This document shows, piece by piece, positions 9,976 through 19,270 of a stretch of 64,000 bases of DNA. The notes below the pieces were generated by a model, which was not told the origin of the DNA, searched no databases, and saw nothing but the letters and a program-made list of their open reading frames with translations. Within the stretch, counting starts at the first letter, position 1, and the number at the start of each line of letters is the position of its first letter. The position numbers and the translations under genes are program-made. Origin of the DNA: Paraclostridium dentum (lineage in GTDB: Bacteria; Bacillota; Clostridia; Peptostreptococcales; Peptostreptococcaceae); assembly GCF_012922555.1 (NCBI RefSeq), contig NZ_WIPK01000002.1, positions 248,001 to 312,000 on the forward strand, given 5' to 3'.

Positions 9976-10245
9976 ATGCAAGAAAACATAGTAAACTTAA
10001 TAGACCAAGATGGAAATGAAATACAATTTGAAATAATATTAACTTTAGAAGCAGAAGGAAAAGAGTATGCAATACTTATGCCTTTAGAAGATAATGATGC
10101 TGAAGAAGCTTTAATATTTAGAATTGATACAGATGAAGAGGGAGATATATTAACTCCACTTGAAAATGACGAAGAGTATGAGACAGTTGTAGCTGTATAC
10201 AATACTTTAATGGAAGAAGAAGGATTAAACTTCGACGAAGAATAG
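9976..10245 (+). CDS. DUF1292 (YrzB-like) protein
   Basis: 89 residues, strongly acidic, with the family pattern 'VNLIDQDGNEIQFEIILTLE' and 'EYAILMPLED'. The RBS GAGGTGATATAC places the start at the ATG at 9976; the GTG at 9967 lies inside that RBS. Function unknown; the gene is almost always found with ireB and ruvX. A terminator follows. Confidence 0.9.
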   Translation: MQENIVNLIDQDGNEIQFEIILTLEAEGKEYAILMPLEDNDAEEALIFRIDTDEEGDILTPLENDEEYETVVAVYNTLMEEEGLNFDEE

Positions 10246-10274
10246 TTAATATTAAAATTGTATAGTTTATAAAT

Positions 10275-10304
10275 GGGAGTATCCTTTAAGGTGCTCCCTT
10301 TTTA
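10275..10304 (+). terminator. Rho-independent terminator
   Basis: GGGAG...CTCCC stem with inner CC/GG pairing, followed by TTTTT, 30 nt after the DUF1292 gene. Confidence 0.75.
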
Positions 10305-10342
10305 CGCTTTAAACGAAGTGAATTTTATATAGGAGGAGTTAG

Positions 10343-11104
10343 ATGATTAAATATATAGATATATTAGTAGGGATATTAGGGGTATGTTACTTTAGTTATC
10401 TAGAAGTATTTTATGGAGGAATGGCCTTTGGAAGTTTCTTCTTAGTTATAGGTATTTCGCTTATAATATGTCATTTTGTAAAAAACAAAATACATATTAA
10501 TGAAAAATTAAAGAATGTAATTAAAATATTTGTAACTATAATTCTATTAACATTTTTAATAGTAGAGTCTGTATTAATATTTTTTCCGAAAAATAATGAG
10601 AAGGACAAATGTGACTATTTGATTGTACTAGGGGCATCAGTTAAAAATACTACGCCAAGTTTAACATTAAGAGGGCGACTTGATAAAGCTATTCAATATT
10701 TAGATGAGAGTAAAGATGATTGTTATATTGTTGTATCTGGAGGAAAAGGAAGTGATGAAAAACTTTCAGAGGCAAAAGCTATGGAAAATTATTTAGTAGA
10801 ACATGGTGTAAACAAAAATAAAATAATACTAGAAGATAAGTCTACAAATACATATGAAAACTTTAAATATAGTAAAGAAAAAATAGAAAAAAACAGTAAT
10901 AAAGATATAAAGAATCTTAATGTAAAGGTGGTCACTACTGATTTCCACAGCTTTAGGAGTTTTATACTAGCCAAAGTAAATGGGTATGGAAATGTTAATT
11001 TTTACACTAGTAAATCTATAAGTAAGTTTGTACCAGTTTATTATGCAAGAGAGTTTTTTGCAACTATAAAAACTATGATATTTGATGTATTACCTAATTT
11101 ATAA
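10343..11104 (+). CDS. YdcF/SanA-like DUF218 membrane protein
   Basis: 253 residues: three N-terminal hydrophobic segments (about 1-80), then an extracytoplasmic DUF218 domain with 'CDYLIVLGASVKNTTPSLTL', 'VVSGGKGSDEKLSEA', 'EDKSTNTYENF' and 'VTTDFHSFRS'. DUF218 proteins are linked to envelope polymer metabolism; the reaction is unknown. RBS AGGAGGAG precedes the ATG. The LCP-family ligase downstream fits an envelope theme. Confidence 0.85.
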   Translation: MIKYIDILVGILGVCYFSYLEVFYGGMAFGSFFLVIGISLIICHFVKNKIHINEKLKNVIKIFVTIILLTFLIVESVLIFFPKNNEKDKCDYLIVLGASVKNTTPSLTLRGRLDKAIQYLDESKDDCYIVVSGGKGSDEKLSEAKAMENYLVEHGVNKNKIILEDKSTNTYENFKYSKEKIEKNSNKDIKNLNVKVVTTDFHSFRSFILAKVNGYGNVNFYTSKSISKFVPVYYAREFFATIKTMIFDVLPNL

Positions 11105-11189
11105 GATAATCTAAAATTTTATAAATTAAGATTTAAATTTATTTATATGGATAAAATAAAGTTAATGAAAGTATAAGGGGCAATGAAAT

Positions 11190-12161
11190 ATGAATAAATT
11201 TAAAAAGTATTGTGTAGTATTGAGTGCTAGTGTTGTGATTGCATCTACTTTAAGTAATATATATGCGTTAAATAATTATAGTAAATCTATAGAAAAAGCT
11301 ACTATCAACAATAGTAAAAGTAGTATAAATCAAGAGAACTTAGATAAAAATACTCAAGAAAAAAATAAAAATGTATCTAATATATTACTAATAGGAAGTG
11401 ATTCAAGTGGTTTTGATAAGGTAGGAAGATCAGATTCAATGATAATTCTTACTATAGATAAAGATAATAAAAATTTAAAACTAACTTCATTAGCAAGAGA
11501 TACGCTAGTAAATATTCCTGGACATGGGTATGAAAAATTAACTCACGCATATGCATATGGAAAATCTAAGTTATTACTAGAGACTATAGAAAAAAATTTA
11601 AATATAGATTTAGATGGATATGTGGCTGTAAACTTTAATTCTTTTATAGATCTAGTTGATACCTTGGGTGGTGTTGAAGTAAATGTCCATAAAAATGAAA
11701 TAGAACATTTAAATGATATAATAGTAAACTCTTTTAAGGTAGCAAAAGATAAAGGGGAAGAACCCCAATTTATAAGATTTGAAGGTAACCAATTACTAAA
11801 TGGATATCAAGCATTAGCTTATGCTAGAATAAGACAAATTGATAGTATATATGAAAGAGATAAAAGACAAAGAGATGTATTAAAAAGTATAGCTAATAAA
11901 CTAGTAGAACTTCCTGTAACTAGTTATCCAAAGGTTATAAAAGAAATGATGCCTTATGTAGATGTAAATTTACCTATATCAAAGCTTCTTACAATAGCTA
12001 TGACATCTAAAGAATTATATAATTATGAATTAGACCAAATGGAATTTCCAGTTGCAGAGTATAGAGAATCTGGAAGGCTTAAAAAAGATAATAGCTTTGT
12101 AGTTAAGTGGGATAAGACAGAAAATTTAAAAGTTTTAAATAATTTTATTTATAATAAATAA
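11190..12161 (+). CDS. LytR-CpsA-Psr (LCP) family cell-wall glycopolymer transferase
   Basis: 323 residues: an N-terminal signal anchor (about 7-28), then the LCP domain with 'NILLIGSDSSG', the arginine-rich pocket 'RSDSMIILTID' and 'SLARDTLVNIPG', 'DTLGGVEVNV', and 'ALAYARIRQIDS-ERDKRQRDVL'. LCP enzymes transfer polyprenyl-phosphate-linked polymers to peptidoglycan outside the membrane. The family is certain from the motifs; the polymer is unknown. Confidence 0.93.
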   Translation: MNKFKKYCVVLSASVVIASTLSNIYALNNYSKSIEKATINNSKSSINQENLDKNTQEKNKNVSNILLIGSDSSGFDKVGRSDSMIILTIDKDNKNLKLTSLARDTLVNIPGHGYEKLTHAYAYGKSKLLLETIEKNLNIDLDGYVAVNFNSFIDLVDTLGGVEVNVHKNEIEHLNDIIVNSFKVAKDKGEEPQFIRFEGNQLLNGYQALAYARIRQIDSIYERDKRQRDVLKSIANKLVELPVTSYPKVIKEMMPYVDVNLPISKLLTIAMTSKELYNYELDQMEFPVAEYRESGRLKKDNSFVVKWDKTENLKVLNNFIYNK

Positions 12162-12198
12162 AATTTATTTAAAACTTATAAACTTTGGGTATTATTAT

Positions 12199-12229
12199 AA
12201 AAGTAAAGGTTTAAAACCTTTACTTTTAT
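12199..12229 (+). terminator. Terminator after the LCP gene
   Basis: 11-bp stem AAAAGTAAAGG/CCTTTACTTTT around a 7-nt loop, ending in a T-rich run. Confidence 0.7.
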
Positions 12230-12261
12230 TTAATTAATATAAGCGTAAATTTGCTGTTATA

Positions 12262-12290
12262 TTGACAAAAGGAGAATAATAGAGTACAAT
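12262..12290 (+). promoter_or_regulatory. Sigma-A promoter of fur
   Basis: TTGACA (12262-12267), 17-nt spacer, TACAAT (12285-12290): nearly consensus. Transcription would start near 12297, inside the candidate Fur operator. Confidence 0.8.
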
Positions 12291-12300
12291 AATTAATAAA

Positions 12301-12319
12301 GATTATCATTTGAAAATGA
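12301..12319 (+). promoter_or_regulatory. Candidate Fur operator (autoregulation)
   Basis: GATTATCATTTGAAAATGA contains the inverted repeat TCATTT-GA-AAATGA (12306-12319) and resembles the Fur box. It overlaps the predicted start of the fur transcript, the place for autorepression. Confidence 0.6.
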
Positions 12320-12335
12320 AGGCGGTAAATGTAAA

Positions 12336-12770
12336 ATGAATCAAATGGATATATTAAAGGAAAAGTTAAAGGAAACGGGATTTAAAATAACTCCTCAAAG
12401 AAGAGCTATTGTAGAGACGTTACTAAAGCATAAGGATGAACATTTAAGTAGTGAAGAAATATATGACCTAGTAAGAGTTGATTGTCCAGAAATAGGACTT
12501 GCTACAGTTTATAGAACAATGCAATTACTAGATGAAGTTGGTGCAATTTCTAAATTAAACTTAGATGATGGATGCATAAGATATGAAATCGATTTAGATG
12601 ACTCTGATGCACACAATCATCATCATTTAATATGTAAAAACTGTGGGAAGATAATAGAGGTAAAAGAAGATTTACTAGATTCTATAGAACTGGAAATACA
12701 AAAATTATATAATTTTAGCATAATAGACCACGATCTTAAATTTTATGGTTTATGCGAATCCTGTAAGTAA
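12336..12770 (+). CDS. fur: Fur family metal-dependent repressor
   Basis: 144 residues. Winged helix (about 10-85) with 'ITPQRRAIVETLL' and 'GLATVYRTMQLLDEVG'; the metal-binding part has 'HNHHHLICKNCG' and a C-terminal CESC zinc pair. This composition fits Fur or Zur/PerR relatives; the conserved position between ruvX and rnj and the operator at its own promoter favour Fur. It represses iron uptake genes when bound to ferrous iron. Confidence 0.9.
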   Translation: MNQMDILKEKLKETGFKITPQRRAIVETLLKHKDEHLSSEEIYDLVRVDCPEIGLATVYRTMQLLDEVGAISKLNLDDGCIRYEIDLDDSDAHNHHHLICKNCGKIIEVKEDLLDSIELEIQKLYNFSIIDHDLKFYGLCESCK

Positions 12771-12775
12771 AGATG

Positions 12776-12800
12776 AGCCCCTTATTGGGGCTTAAAATTT
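12776..12800. terminator. Terminator between convergent fur and YdjM-like gene
   Basis: AGCCCC-TTATT-GGGGCT hairpin (12776-12792) followed by a T-rich stretch; it overlaps the last codon of the minus-strand gene. Confidence 0.7.
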
Positions 12801-13529
12801 TGATAGAGTTAACAAAATACATAATATTAGTATTAATATAAATAGAATTTCTAATATATTGCTTAAACGCCCTCCAACTCTTAAAAACCCAAGAGAAAAT
12901 TTCTTTTCACTGATAGGATAAAAAAGTGGTATTCCTGATTTTGTAAATAAATCTCCTAAAAATAAATGAGATGCATATCCGATAGTTCCAAAAAAGCATA
13001 AATTTGATATATTAGTTAATAACTCAATTTGTTTAAGTAAAAAACTTATGATTAAGATTGCTAAAATACTATGTGATAATTTCCTGTGTTTTAACCAAGG
13101 GAAAGAAGCTAAAACAATATTAAATAGAATAAAATAGAATTTACCATTGGCTAAATATATGCAAATAGCTAAAAGTAAAAATATTAGAGATAAAAATAGC
13201 TTTCTTAAAAAGCCATGATTAATTTTAGCTTCTAATATTATTATTGCTATAAATGTTATTACTGAACTTATGAAAAAATTTTCATTTATTTTTAAAGATA
13301 TTAAAAAAATTAATATATCTAATGTATAAACAATAATCTTATAAATCTTTTTAGATGTATTATGATTTAAAAGTGTATTAGATATAACGGAGTTTGACGT
13401 GTCTAAATCAGGTAATATTGAAAATAATGAACATATTCCAATATTCATTAGAGAAATTGGCTTATTAAATAGGATAGAAGCTTGCAGTGAAGCCAAAATA
13501 CCTATAGTGAAATGAGTTTTACCACGCAT
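12792..13529 (-). CDS. YdjM-like membrane-bound metal-dependent hydrolase (DUF457)
   Basis: 245 residues with about six membrane spans. Family marks are the N-terminal 'GKTHFTIG' His, 'SILPDLDTSNS', 'HRKLSHSI' and 'GYASHLFLGDLFTKSGIPLF', which supply the His/Asp metal ligands. YdjM proteins in E. coli are LexA-regulated; the substrate is unknown. The start has GGGGAGGTTATA upstream. Transcribed away from rnj. Confidence 0.85.
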   Translation of the reverse strand: MRGKTHFTIGILASLQASILFNKPISLMNIGICSLFSILPDLDTSNSVISNTLLNHNTSKKIYKIIVYTLDILIFLISLKINENFFISSVITFIAIIILEAKINHGFLRKLFLSLIFLLLAICIYLANGKFYFILFNIVLASFPWLKHRKLSHSILAILIISFLLKQIELLTNISNLCFFGTIGYASHLFLGDLFTKSGIPLFYPISEKKFSLGFLRVGGRLSNILEILFILILILCILLTLSKF

Positions 13530-13760
13530 TATAACCTCCCCAAAATATTATATTTTGAGAATAGCAAAATAATTATAGTTTGTCAAAACAATACGGTAAA
13601 TGTATTTTAAATATATCTTAAAATATACTTCAACTTGTGATACAATTATAATAACTGGTAAAGAGTGCGTGATTTGATATTATTTGTATGTTCGTTAAGG
13701 AACGTTTAAAGAGTGAGATTTAAAAAGTGCGAAAAGTTAGGACAAAAGGAGATGATGCAA

Positions 13761-15431
13761 TTGTTCAAAAAGAGTTTGAATAAAATTAAAGTTATGGCTC
13801 TGGGTGGGCTAAACGAAATCGGAAAAAACATGACTGTCATTGAATATAAAGATGAAATTATCGTTATAGATTCAGGGTTAAGTTTTCCAGAAGAAGAGAT
13901 GCTAGGGGTAGATATAGTTATACCAGATGTAACTTACTTAGTGAAGAATAAGGACAGAGTTAAGGGAATATTTATAACTCATGGTCATGAGGACCATATC
14001 GGAGCATTACCATATGTATTAAAAAAGATAAATGTTCCAGTATATGCTTCTAAGTTAACGGTTGGACTTATACAAGTAAAATTAAAAGAACACAAATTAA
14101 ATAATGTAAATTTAAATGTTATAACTCCAGGTCAAGCTATAAATCTTAAAAACTTTGAAGTAGAGTTTTTAAAAGTAAATCATAGTATACCAGATGCTTG
14201 TGCAATAGCAGTTCACACTGACCAAGGGATAATATTCCATACAGGGGACTTTAAAATAGACCTAACTCCTATAGATGGAGAAGTAATGGATTTTCAAAGA
14301 ATATGTGAATTAAGCAAAAAAGGCGTATTATTAATGCTTGCTGATAGTACAAACATTGAAAGACCAGGATATAACCCATCAGAAAGAACTGTAGGAACAG
14401 GACTGGATGGATTATTTGCAAAGGCTAACAACAGCAGAATAATAGTTGCAACATTTGCTTCTAATATACACAGATTACAACAAATTGTTAATGCTGCTCA
14501 AAAATTTGGAAGAAAAGTTGCTGTATCAGGAAGATCTATGGTTAACGTTATGGCTGTAGCAAGAGAATTAGGTTATATAGACATAGATGATGAAATGATA
14601 ATAGATTTAAATGATATTCATAGATATGAAGATAATGAATTAGTTATAATAACAACTGGATCTCAAGGAGAGCCTATGTCAGCACTTGCTAGAATGGCAT
14701 CAGCTGAACATAAAAAAGTAGAAATAAGACAAGGTGATTTAGTAATAATATCAGCACATCCAATACCAGGGAATGAAAAACTTATTTCTAAAGTTGTAAA
14801 CTGTTTATTTGAAAAAGGTGCAGAAGTTGTTTATGATGATGCAGCGGATATACACGTTTCAGGTCATGCTAGACAAGAAGAATTAAAATTAATGCACAGA
14901 TTAGTAGCTCCTAAGTTCTTCATGCCTGCTCATGGTGAGTTCAGAATGTTAAAGAAACATGCAGAGGTAGCAGAAGATTTAGGTATGCCAAGTCAAAATA
15001 TATTTGTGATGAAAACAGGTGAAGTTTTAGAATTAGATAAAACTTCAGCAAAAGTTGCATCACATGTGCCAACTGGAAATGTATTAGTTGATGGACTTGG
15101 AGTTGGAGATGTAGGAAATATAGTTTTAAGAGATAGAAAGCATCTATCAGAAGATGGATTAATGATAGTTGTAGTTACAATATCTAAAGAAGATGGAAAA
15201 GTTTTAGCAGGGCCAGATATAATATCTAGAGGATTTGTATATGTAAGAGAATCTGAAGACTTAATGGATGGAGCTAAAACTGTTATAAAGAATGTTTTAA
15301 TAGCTTGTGAGCAAAGTCATATAAAAGAATGGGCTTACTTAAAAAATAATATAAAGGATAACTTAAAAGAGTACTTATATCAAAGAACTAAGAGAAATCC
15401 TATGATACTTCCTATTATAATGGAGGTATAA
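13761..15431 (+). CDS. rnj: Ribonuclease J
   Basis: The frame is open from GTG at 13713, but AAAGGAG at 13745-13751 best serves the TTG at 13761, giving 556 residues, the usual RNase J length. It is a metallo-beta-lactamase/beta-CASP nuclease with HGHEDH at 74-79, 'HTGDFKID', 'ATFASNIHRLQQI', 'TTGSQGEPMSALARM' and 'VSGHARQEELKLM'. RNase J does 5'-3' exonuclease and endonuclease mRNA decay and rRNA maturation. A perfect palindromic terminator follows, then ylbF-like gene. Confidence 0.95.
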   Translation: MFKKSLNKIKVMALGGLNEIGKNMTVIEYKDEIIVIDSGLSFPEEEMLGVDIVIPDVTYLVKNKDRVKGIFITHGHEDHIGALPYVLKKINVPVYASKLTVGLIQVKLKEHKLNNVNLNVITPGQAINLKNFEVEFLKVNHSIPDACAIAVHTDQGIIFHTGDFKIDLTPIDGEVMDFQRICELSKKGVLLMLADSTNIERPGYNPSERTVGTGLDGLFAKANNSRIIVATFASNIHRLQQIVNAAQKFGRKVAVSGRSMVNVMAVARELGYIDIDDEMIIDLNDIHRYEDNELVIITTGSQGEPMSALARMASAEHKKVEIRQGDLVIISAHPIPGNEKLISKVVNCLFEKGAEVVYDDAADIHVSGHARQEELKLMHRLVAPKFFMPAHGEFRMLKKHAEVAEDLGMPSQNIFVMKTGEVLELDKTSAKVASHVPTGNVLVDGLGVGDVGNIVLRDRKHLSEDGLMIVVVTISKEDGKVLAGPDIISRGFVYVRESEDLMDGAKTVIKNVLIACEQSHIKEWAYLKNNIKDNLKEYLYQRTKRNPMILPIIMEV

Positions 15432-15436
15432 AACAG

Positions 15437-15475
15437 AAAGATTGAATATAATATATTATATTCAATCTTTTTTTT
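15437..15475 (+). terminator. Terminator after rnj
   Basis: Perfect 34-nt palindrome (two 17-nt arms, 15437-15453 and 15454-15470) followed by eight Ts. The next gene's ribosome site starts directly after it, so read-through may set that gene's level. Confidence 0.85.
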
Positions 15476-15487
15476 AGGAGGAAAAGC

Positions 15488-15823
15488 ATGGGGGTATATG
15501 AAAGTACTACAAAACTTGCAAGTGATATAAAGGACAGTAAAGAGTATAAAGAATTTAGAAAGCATATGAAAGTCGTAAGATCTAATCCAAACTATGAATT
15601 AATTTTAAATAATCATAAAAAAATTGAAATGGATATAAGATCGAAAAAATTAAGAGGGGTAAAATTAGATAGTAAAACATTGAAGATGTCACAAGATTTA
15701 AAGAAGCAAATATCTGCTAATAAAGATTTAAAAAGTTATTTAGAATGTGAACAAAAATTTACAACTATGATGGATAAAATAAATAAAATTTTAGCATCGG
15801 CAGTATATGAAGATTACAAATAA
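15488..15823 (+). CDS. YlbF/YmcA (DUF964) family protein
   Basis: 111 residues, all-helical and charged, with the family layout: N-terminal 'ESTTKLASDIKDSKEYKEF', a long central helix, and a C-terminal helix ending in 'MDKINKILASAVYED'. In Bacillus YlbF and YmcA form, with YaaT, a complex acting on RNase Y and mRNA maturation; adjacency to RNase J is suggestive. RBS AGGAGGAAAAGC precedes the ATG. Confidence 0.85.
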   Translation: MGVYESTTKLASDIKDSKEYKEFRKHMKVVRSNPNYELILNNHKKIEMDIRSKKLRGVKLDSKTLKMSQDLKKQISANKDLKSYLECEQKFTTMMDKINKILASAVYEDYK

Positions 15824-15878
15824 ACAGGACTTCTTGTACAAATTGAATGAAATTATTTAGACAATATGACTATATATG

Positions 15879-15892
15879 TGAAAACGTTTTTA
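15879..15892 (+). promoter_or_regulatory. cre-like (CcpA) operator upstream of the sugar ABC ATPase
   Basis: TGAAAACGTTTTTA matches the cre consensus TGWAANCGNTNWCA at all but the penultimate base, 46 nt before the start codon. Carbon catabolite control of this gene would make sense. Confidence 0.5.
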
Positions 15893-15937
15893 ATATATAC
15901 TTAAACTATATTAAATATGGTTTGGGGGAGATTAAAA

Positions 15938-17047
15938 ATGGCAGAGGTAATTTTAAAAAATATAGGTAAGTCGTATGATAATGGTTATGAAGCTGTAAAA
16001 GATGTAAATATAGATATAGACGATAAAGAATTTGTTGTTTTAGTAGGACCATCTGGTTGTGGAAAGTCTACAACACTTAGAATGATAGCAGGTCTTGAGG
16101 AAATATCATCAGGGGAGTTATATATAGGAAATAAAATAGTAAACGATGTAGCACCAAAAGATAGAGATATAGCTATGGTTTTCCAAAACTATGCATTATA
16201 TCCGCATCTAAGTGTATACGAGAATATGGCATTTGCACTTAAACTAAGAAAGATGCCAAAAGCTGAAATAGACTCTAAAGTTAGAGAAGCTGCAAGAATA
16301 CTAGACTTAGAAAAAGTCTTAGATAGAAAACCAAAGGCATTATCAGGTGGACAAAGACAAAGGGTTGCGCTAGGAAGAGCGATAGTAAGAAATCCTAAGG
16401 TATTCTTAATGGATGAACCACTATCAAATTTAGATGCTAAGCTTAGAACTGCAATGAGAACAGAAATTACAAAGTTACACAAAAAGCTTGGAACAACATT
16501 TATATATGTAACACATGACCAAGTAGAAGCTATGACAATGGCAGATAGAATAGTTATAATGAAAGACGGAGTTATTCAACAAATAGATACTCCACAACAT
16601 GTATATGATAATCCAGATAATATGTTCGTTGCAGGATTTATAGGAGCTCCTCAAATGAACTTAATAGATTGTAATATATCTGAAGAAAATGATGTTGTTT
16701 TCGCAAATGCTAAAGACTTTAAAGTAGCGTTAGACAAAACAAAAGCAGATATATTAAAGCAAAATGGTTATATAGGTAAAGAGGTTGTATTAGGAATAAG
16801 ACCAGAAGATATTCACATAGAAGATATATTTATAGATAACAGCCAAGATACAATATTTAATGCTACAGTAGAAATAAGTGAGCTTATGGGGGCAGAAGTA
16901 TATGCATACTTAACTGTTGGAGGTAAGAGTATAACTTCAAGATTTGATTCAAGATACAATGTTAAATACGGTCAGAACTTAAAATTAGCTCTAGATAAAA
17001 ATAAAGTTCATCTATTTGATAAAGAAACTACTAATGCAATAAGATAG
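15938..17047 (+). CDS. ugpC: MsmX/UgpC-type carbohydrate ABC transporter ATP-binding protein
   Basis: GGGGGAG at 15924-15930 supports the ATG at 15938 (369 residues). Walker A GPSGCGKST at 37-45, Q-loop 'VFQNYALYPH', signature LSGGQRQRV at 135-143, Walker B 'VFLMDEP', H-loop 'YVTHDQ', then a C-terminal regulatory/TOBE domain (about 240-369). It is a lone ATPase without permease or binding-protein neighbours, as MsmX of Bacillus, which energises several sugar importers. The specific partners cannot be seen. Confidence 0.92.
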   Translation: MAEVILKNIGKSYDNGYEAVKDVNIDIDDKEFVVLVGPSGCGKSTTLRMIAGLEEISSGELYIGNKIVNDVAPKDRDIAMVFQNYALYPHLSVYENMAFALKLRKMPKAEIDSKVREAARILDLEKVLDRKPKALSGGQRQRVALGRAIVRNPKVFLMDEPLSNLDAKLRTAMRTEITKLHKKLGTTFIYVTHDQVEAMTMADRIVIMKDGVIQQIDTPQHVYDNPDNMFVAGFIGAPQMNLIDCNISEENDVVFANAKDFKVALDKTKADILKQNGYIGKEVVLGIRPEDIHIEDIFIDNSQDTIFNATVEISELMGAEVYAYLTVGGKSITSRFDSRYNVKYGQNLKLALDKNKVHLFDKETTNAIR

Positions 17048-17057
17048 TAAACTATTT

Positions 17058-17104
17058 AAAAGCTGAGAAACTAAGCGTATATTTTGGTTTCTCAGCTTTT
17101 GTTT
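17058..17104 (+). terminator. Terminator after the ABC ATPase gene
   Basis: 14-bp stem AAAAGCTGAGAAAC/GTTTCTCAGCTTTT with a following T-rich tail. Confidence 0.85.
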
Positions 17105-17141
17105 TATAATAGATATAAGTAAACTAAAAATAAGAGGTGGG

Positions 17142-17915
17142 ATGGTGAAGGATTTAATAGAGTTTTTTGAAAGTCAATTGGGGAAAAAGATTAATTTATA
17201 CAAATATAATAAAAATGATATTTTAAAAGAAAATCATCAAGTTGTAGTTTGGGACAATCAAAAGTATGTTATTGAACTTATAGAAGAGAATAATATTAAT
17301 AATTTAAAAGGCAATTTTTATTTGATATATCAAAAGAATGTAAATAAGACTTTACTAAATGAGATTTTAACTACTCTATATGAAGATGTTAATATAGTAA
17401 ACTATAAAGGAAATTTTATATTAAATACAAATAATATAGATTTAATAAATAAGGATACTCCTCAAATTATAGAGACTGAATCTTATGAAAAGACATACAT
17501 AATAAATTTAGGCGAAATTAAAAGTAAAGATGAGTTTGATATTAAGCTAGATTTGACTAAAAAATTAAAAAAATACATAGCAATTGAAAATAGTGATAGG
17601 AAATATTTTGATATATTTGATTTAGCTTTATACAACATGATTGAGCTATGTGGAACTGATATTATATATAAAAATTTATTTGATTATAACTTAATTGATA
17701 AGATAGATAATTTAGTTTTAGAAACTGGAATAGCTTTTATAGAAAATGGATTTAACATATCCAAGACATCTAACAATATATATTTGCATAGAAATACGTT
17801 AATATATAGACTAGAAAAAATTAAAGATATATTGGGAATGGATATAAAAAACTTTAATGAAGCTTGCATATACTATATAATTGTAAAGAATTATTTGGTA
17901 AACAAAACCATATAA
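17142..17915 (+). CDS. PucR/CdaR-like transcriptional regulator
   Basis: 257 residues. The C-terminal ~60 residues form the PucR/CdaR HTH (HTH_30): 'FIENGFNISKTSNNIYLHRN' followed by 'TLIYRLEKIKDILG'. The N-terminal 190 residues are an unassigned sensory region. Such regulators usually respond to small metabolites. The start (ATG 17142 or GTG 17145) is uncertain because AGAGGTGG is very close. It sits between a sugar ATPase and a carboxypeptidase with a terminator upstream, so its target is not evident. Confidence 0.75.
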   Translation: MVKDLIEFFESQLGKKINLYKYNKNDILKENHQVVVWDNQKYVIELIEENNINNLKGNFYLIYQKNVNKTLLNEILTTLYEDVNIVNYKGNFILNTNNIDLINKDTPQIIETESYEKTYIINLGEIKSKDEFDIKLDLTKKLKKYIAIENSDRKYFDIFDLALYNMIELCGTDIIYKNLFDYNLIDKIDNLVLETGIAFIENGFNISKTSNNIYLHRNTLIYRLEKIKDILGMDIKNFNEACIYYIIVKNYLVNKTI

Positions 17916-18008
17916 AAACCATATAATTGATGTTTATTAAAATACTCGCATAAATTTAGGCAAAATGTGAAAAAATAGTATCAAATAAAACATCAAGAGG
18001 TGAAATTA

Positions 18009-19169
18009 ATGAGACGATTTACTAGTGTAGTTTTAGCTATTATGATGGTTTTTATGTCTTTTAGCTTTACAGCTTTTGCAGATGATAAAAAAGCTAATAC
18101 ATCTATGGAATTATCATCTAAATCAGCTATACTAATGGATGTAGGAAGTGGACAAATATTATTTGAAAAAAATTCACATGAGAAACTTCCTCCAGCAAGT
18201 GTTACAAAAGTAATGACAATGTTACTTGCAGTTGAAGCTTTAGATAGTGGAAAGATAAAGTTAGATGACCAGGTTCAAATAAGTGAAAGAGCATCGGAAA
18301 TGGGTGGAAGTCAGATTTTCTTAGAACCAGGAGAAACTCAAAAGGTTGATGATTTACTAAAAGGTATCGCAGTTGCTTCTGCAAATGATGCATGTGTAGC
18401 TATGGCTGAGTTCATAGGAGGAAGTGAAGAAGAGTTTGTTGGTATGATGAATGATAAAGCAAAAGAATTGGGAATGAAAGATACTCATTTTGCTAACACT
18501 AATGGATTACCAGTAGACAATCACTATACATCAGCACATGATATAGCTTTAATGTCTAAAGAATTATTAAAGCATGAAAAAATAACTAAATATTTGACAA
18601 CTTGGATGGACAAAATAGTAGTTGGTAAAAAGCAAGTATCTATAGGGCTTGCTAATACTAATAAAATGATTAAACACTATCAAGGAGCAACTGGTGTAAA
18701 AACAGGATTTACTCAAGAAGCAAAATACTGTTTATCTGCATCAGCTAAAAGAGGAGAGACACATTTAGTAGCAGCAACTTTAGGTGCACCTACAACACAA
18801 GAAAGATTTAAAGATGCATCATCTCTTTTAAGTTATGGATTTGCAAACTATGAAAGTGTTAAATTATGCTCTAAAGGAGACGCTATAGCTACACTAAAAT
18901 TAGATAAAGCTGAAGAAAATAAAGTTAACTTAGTTGCAAAAGAAGATTTAACAGCTCTTATCAAAAAAGGTGAAAGCAAAGATTTTACTAAAAAGATACA
19001 AGTTTGTGAAAATATAAAAATGCCAGTTAAAAAAGGTACTAAATTAGGAACTATAAACATTTATAAAGGAAACAATCAAGTAGGTAAAGTTGATCTTGTA
19101 AATGAAAAAGATATAAATAAAGCAAGTTACTTTAGAATGTTTGAAAGAGTAATAGATAACATGTTTTAA
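18009..19169 (+). CDS. D-alanyl-D-alanine carboxypeptidase (DacF/PBP5 type)
   Basis: Start ATG 18009 has AGAGGTGAAATTA upstream. 386 residues: signal peptide (1-24, ending TAFA), S11 peptidase domain with SxxK S64-V-T-K67, SxN S124-A-N126, KTG 231-233, then a beta-rich PBP5 C-terminal domain and a C-terminal amphipathic anchor. It trims the terminal D-Ala of peptidoglycan side chains outside the membrane. Sporulation-type DacF or vegetative DacA cannot be separated from sequence alone. Confidence 0.93.
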   Translation: MRRFTSVVLAIMMVFMSFSFTAFADDKKANTSMELSSKSAILMDVGSGQILFEKNSHEKLPPASVTKVMTMLLAVEALDSGKIKLDDQVQISERASEMGGSQIFLEPGETQKVDDLLKGIAVASANDACVAMAEFIGGSEEEFVGMMNDKAKELGMKDTHFANTNGLPVDNHYTSAHDIALMSKELLKHEKITKYLTTWMDKIVVGKKQVSIGLANTNKMIKHYQGATGVKTGFTQEAKYCLSASAKRGETHLVAATLGAPTTQERFKDASSLLSYGFANYESVKLCSKGDAIATLKLDKAEENKVNLVAKEDLTALIKKGESKDFTKKIQVCENIKMPVKKGTKLGTINIYKGNNQVGKVDLVNEKDINKASYFRMFERVIDNMF

Positions 19170-19170
19170 A

Positions 19171-19197
19171 AGGCCTAGATAAACTAGGTCTTTTTTT
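19171..19197 (+). terminator. Terminator after the carboxypeptidase gene
   Basis: GGCCTAG-ATAAA-CTAGGTC stem followed by TTTTTTT. Confidence 0.75.
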
Positions 19198-19270
19198 ATT
19201 AATCTAATTTGATTATAAACATAGATATTGTTATAATAATATTAAAACTTAAAAAATAGGAGAAAATTGA

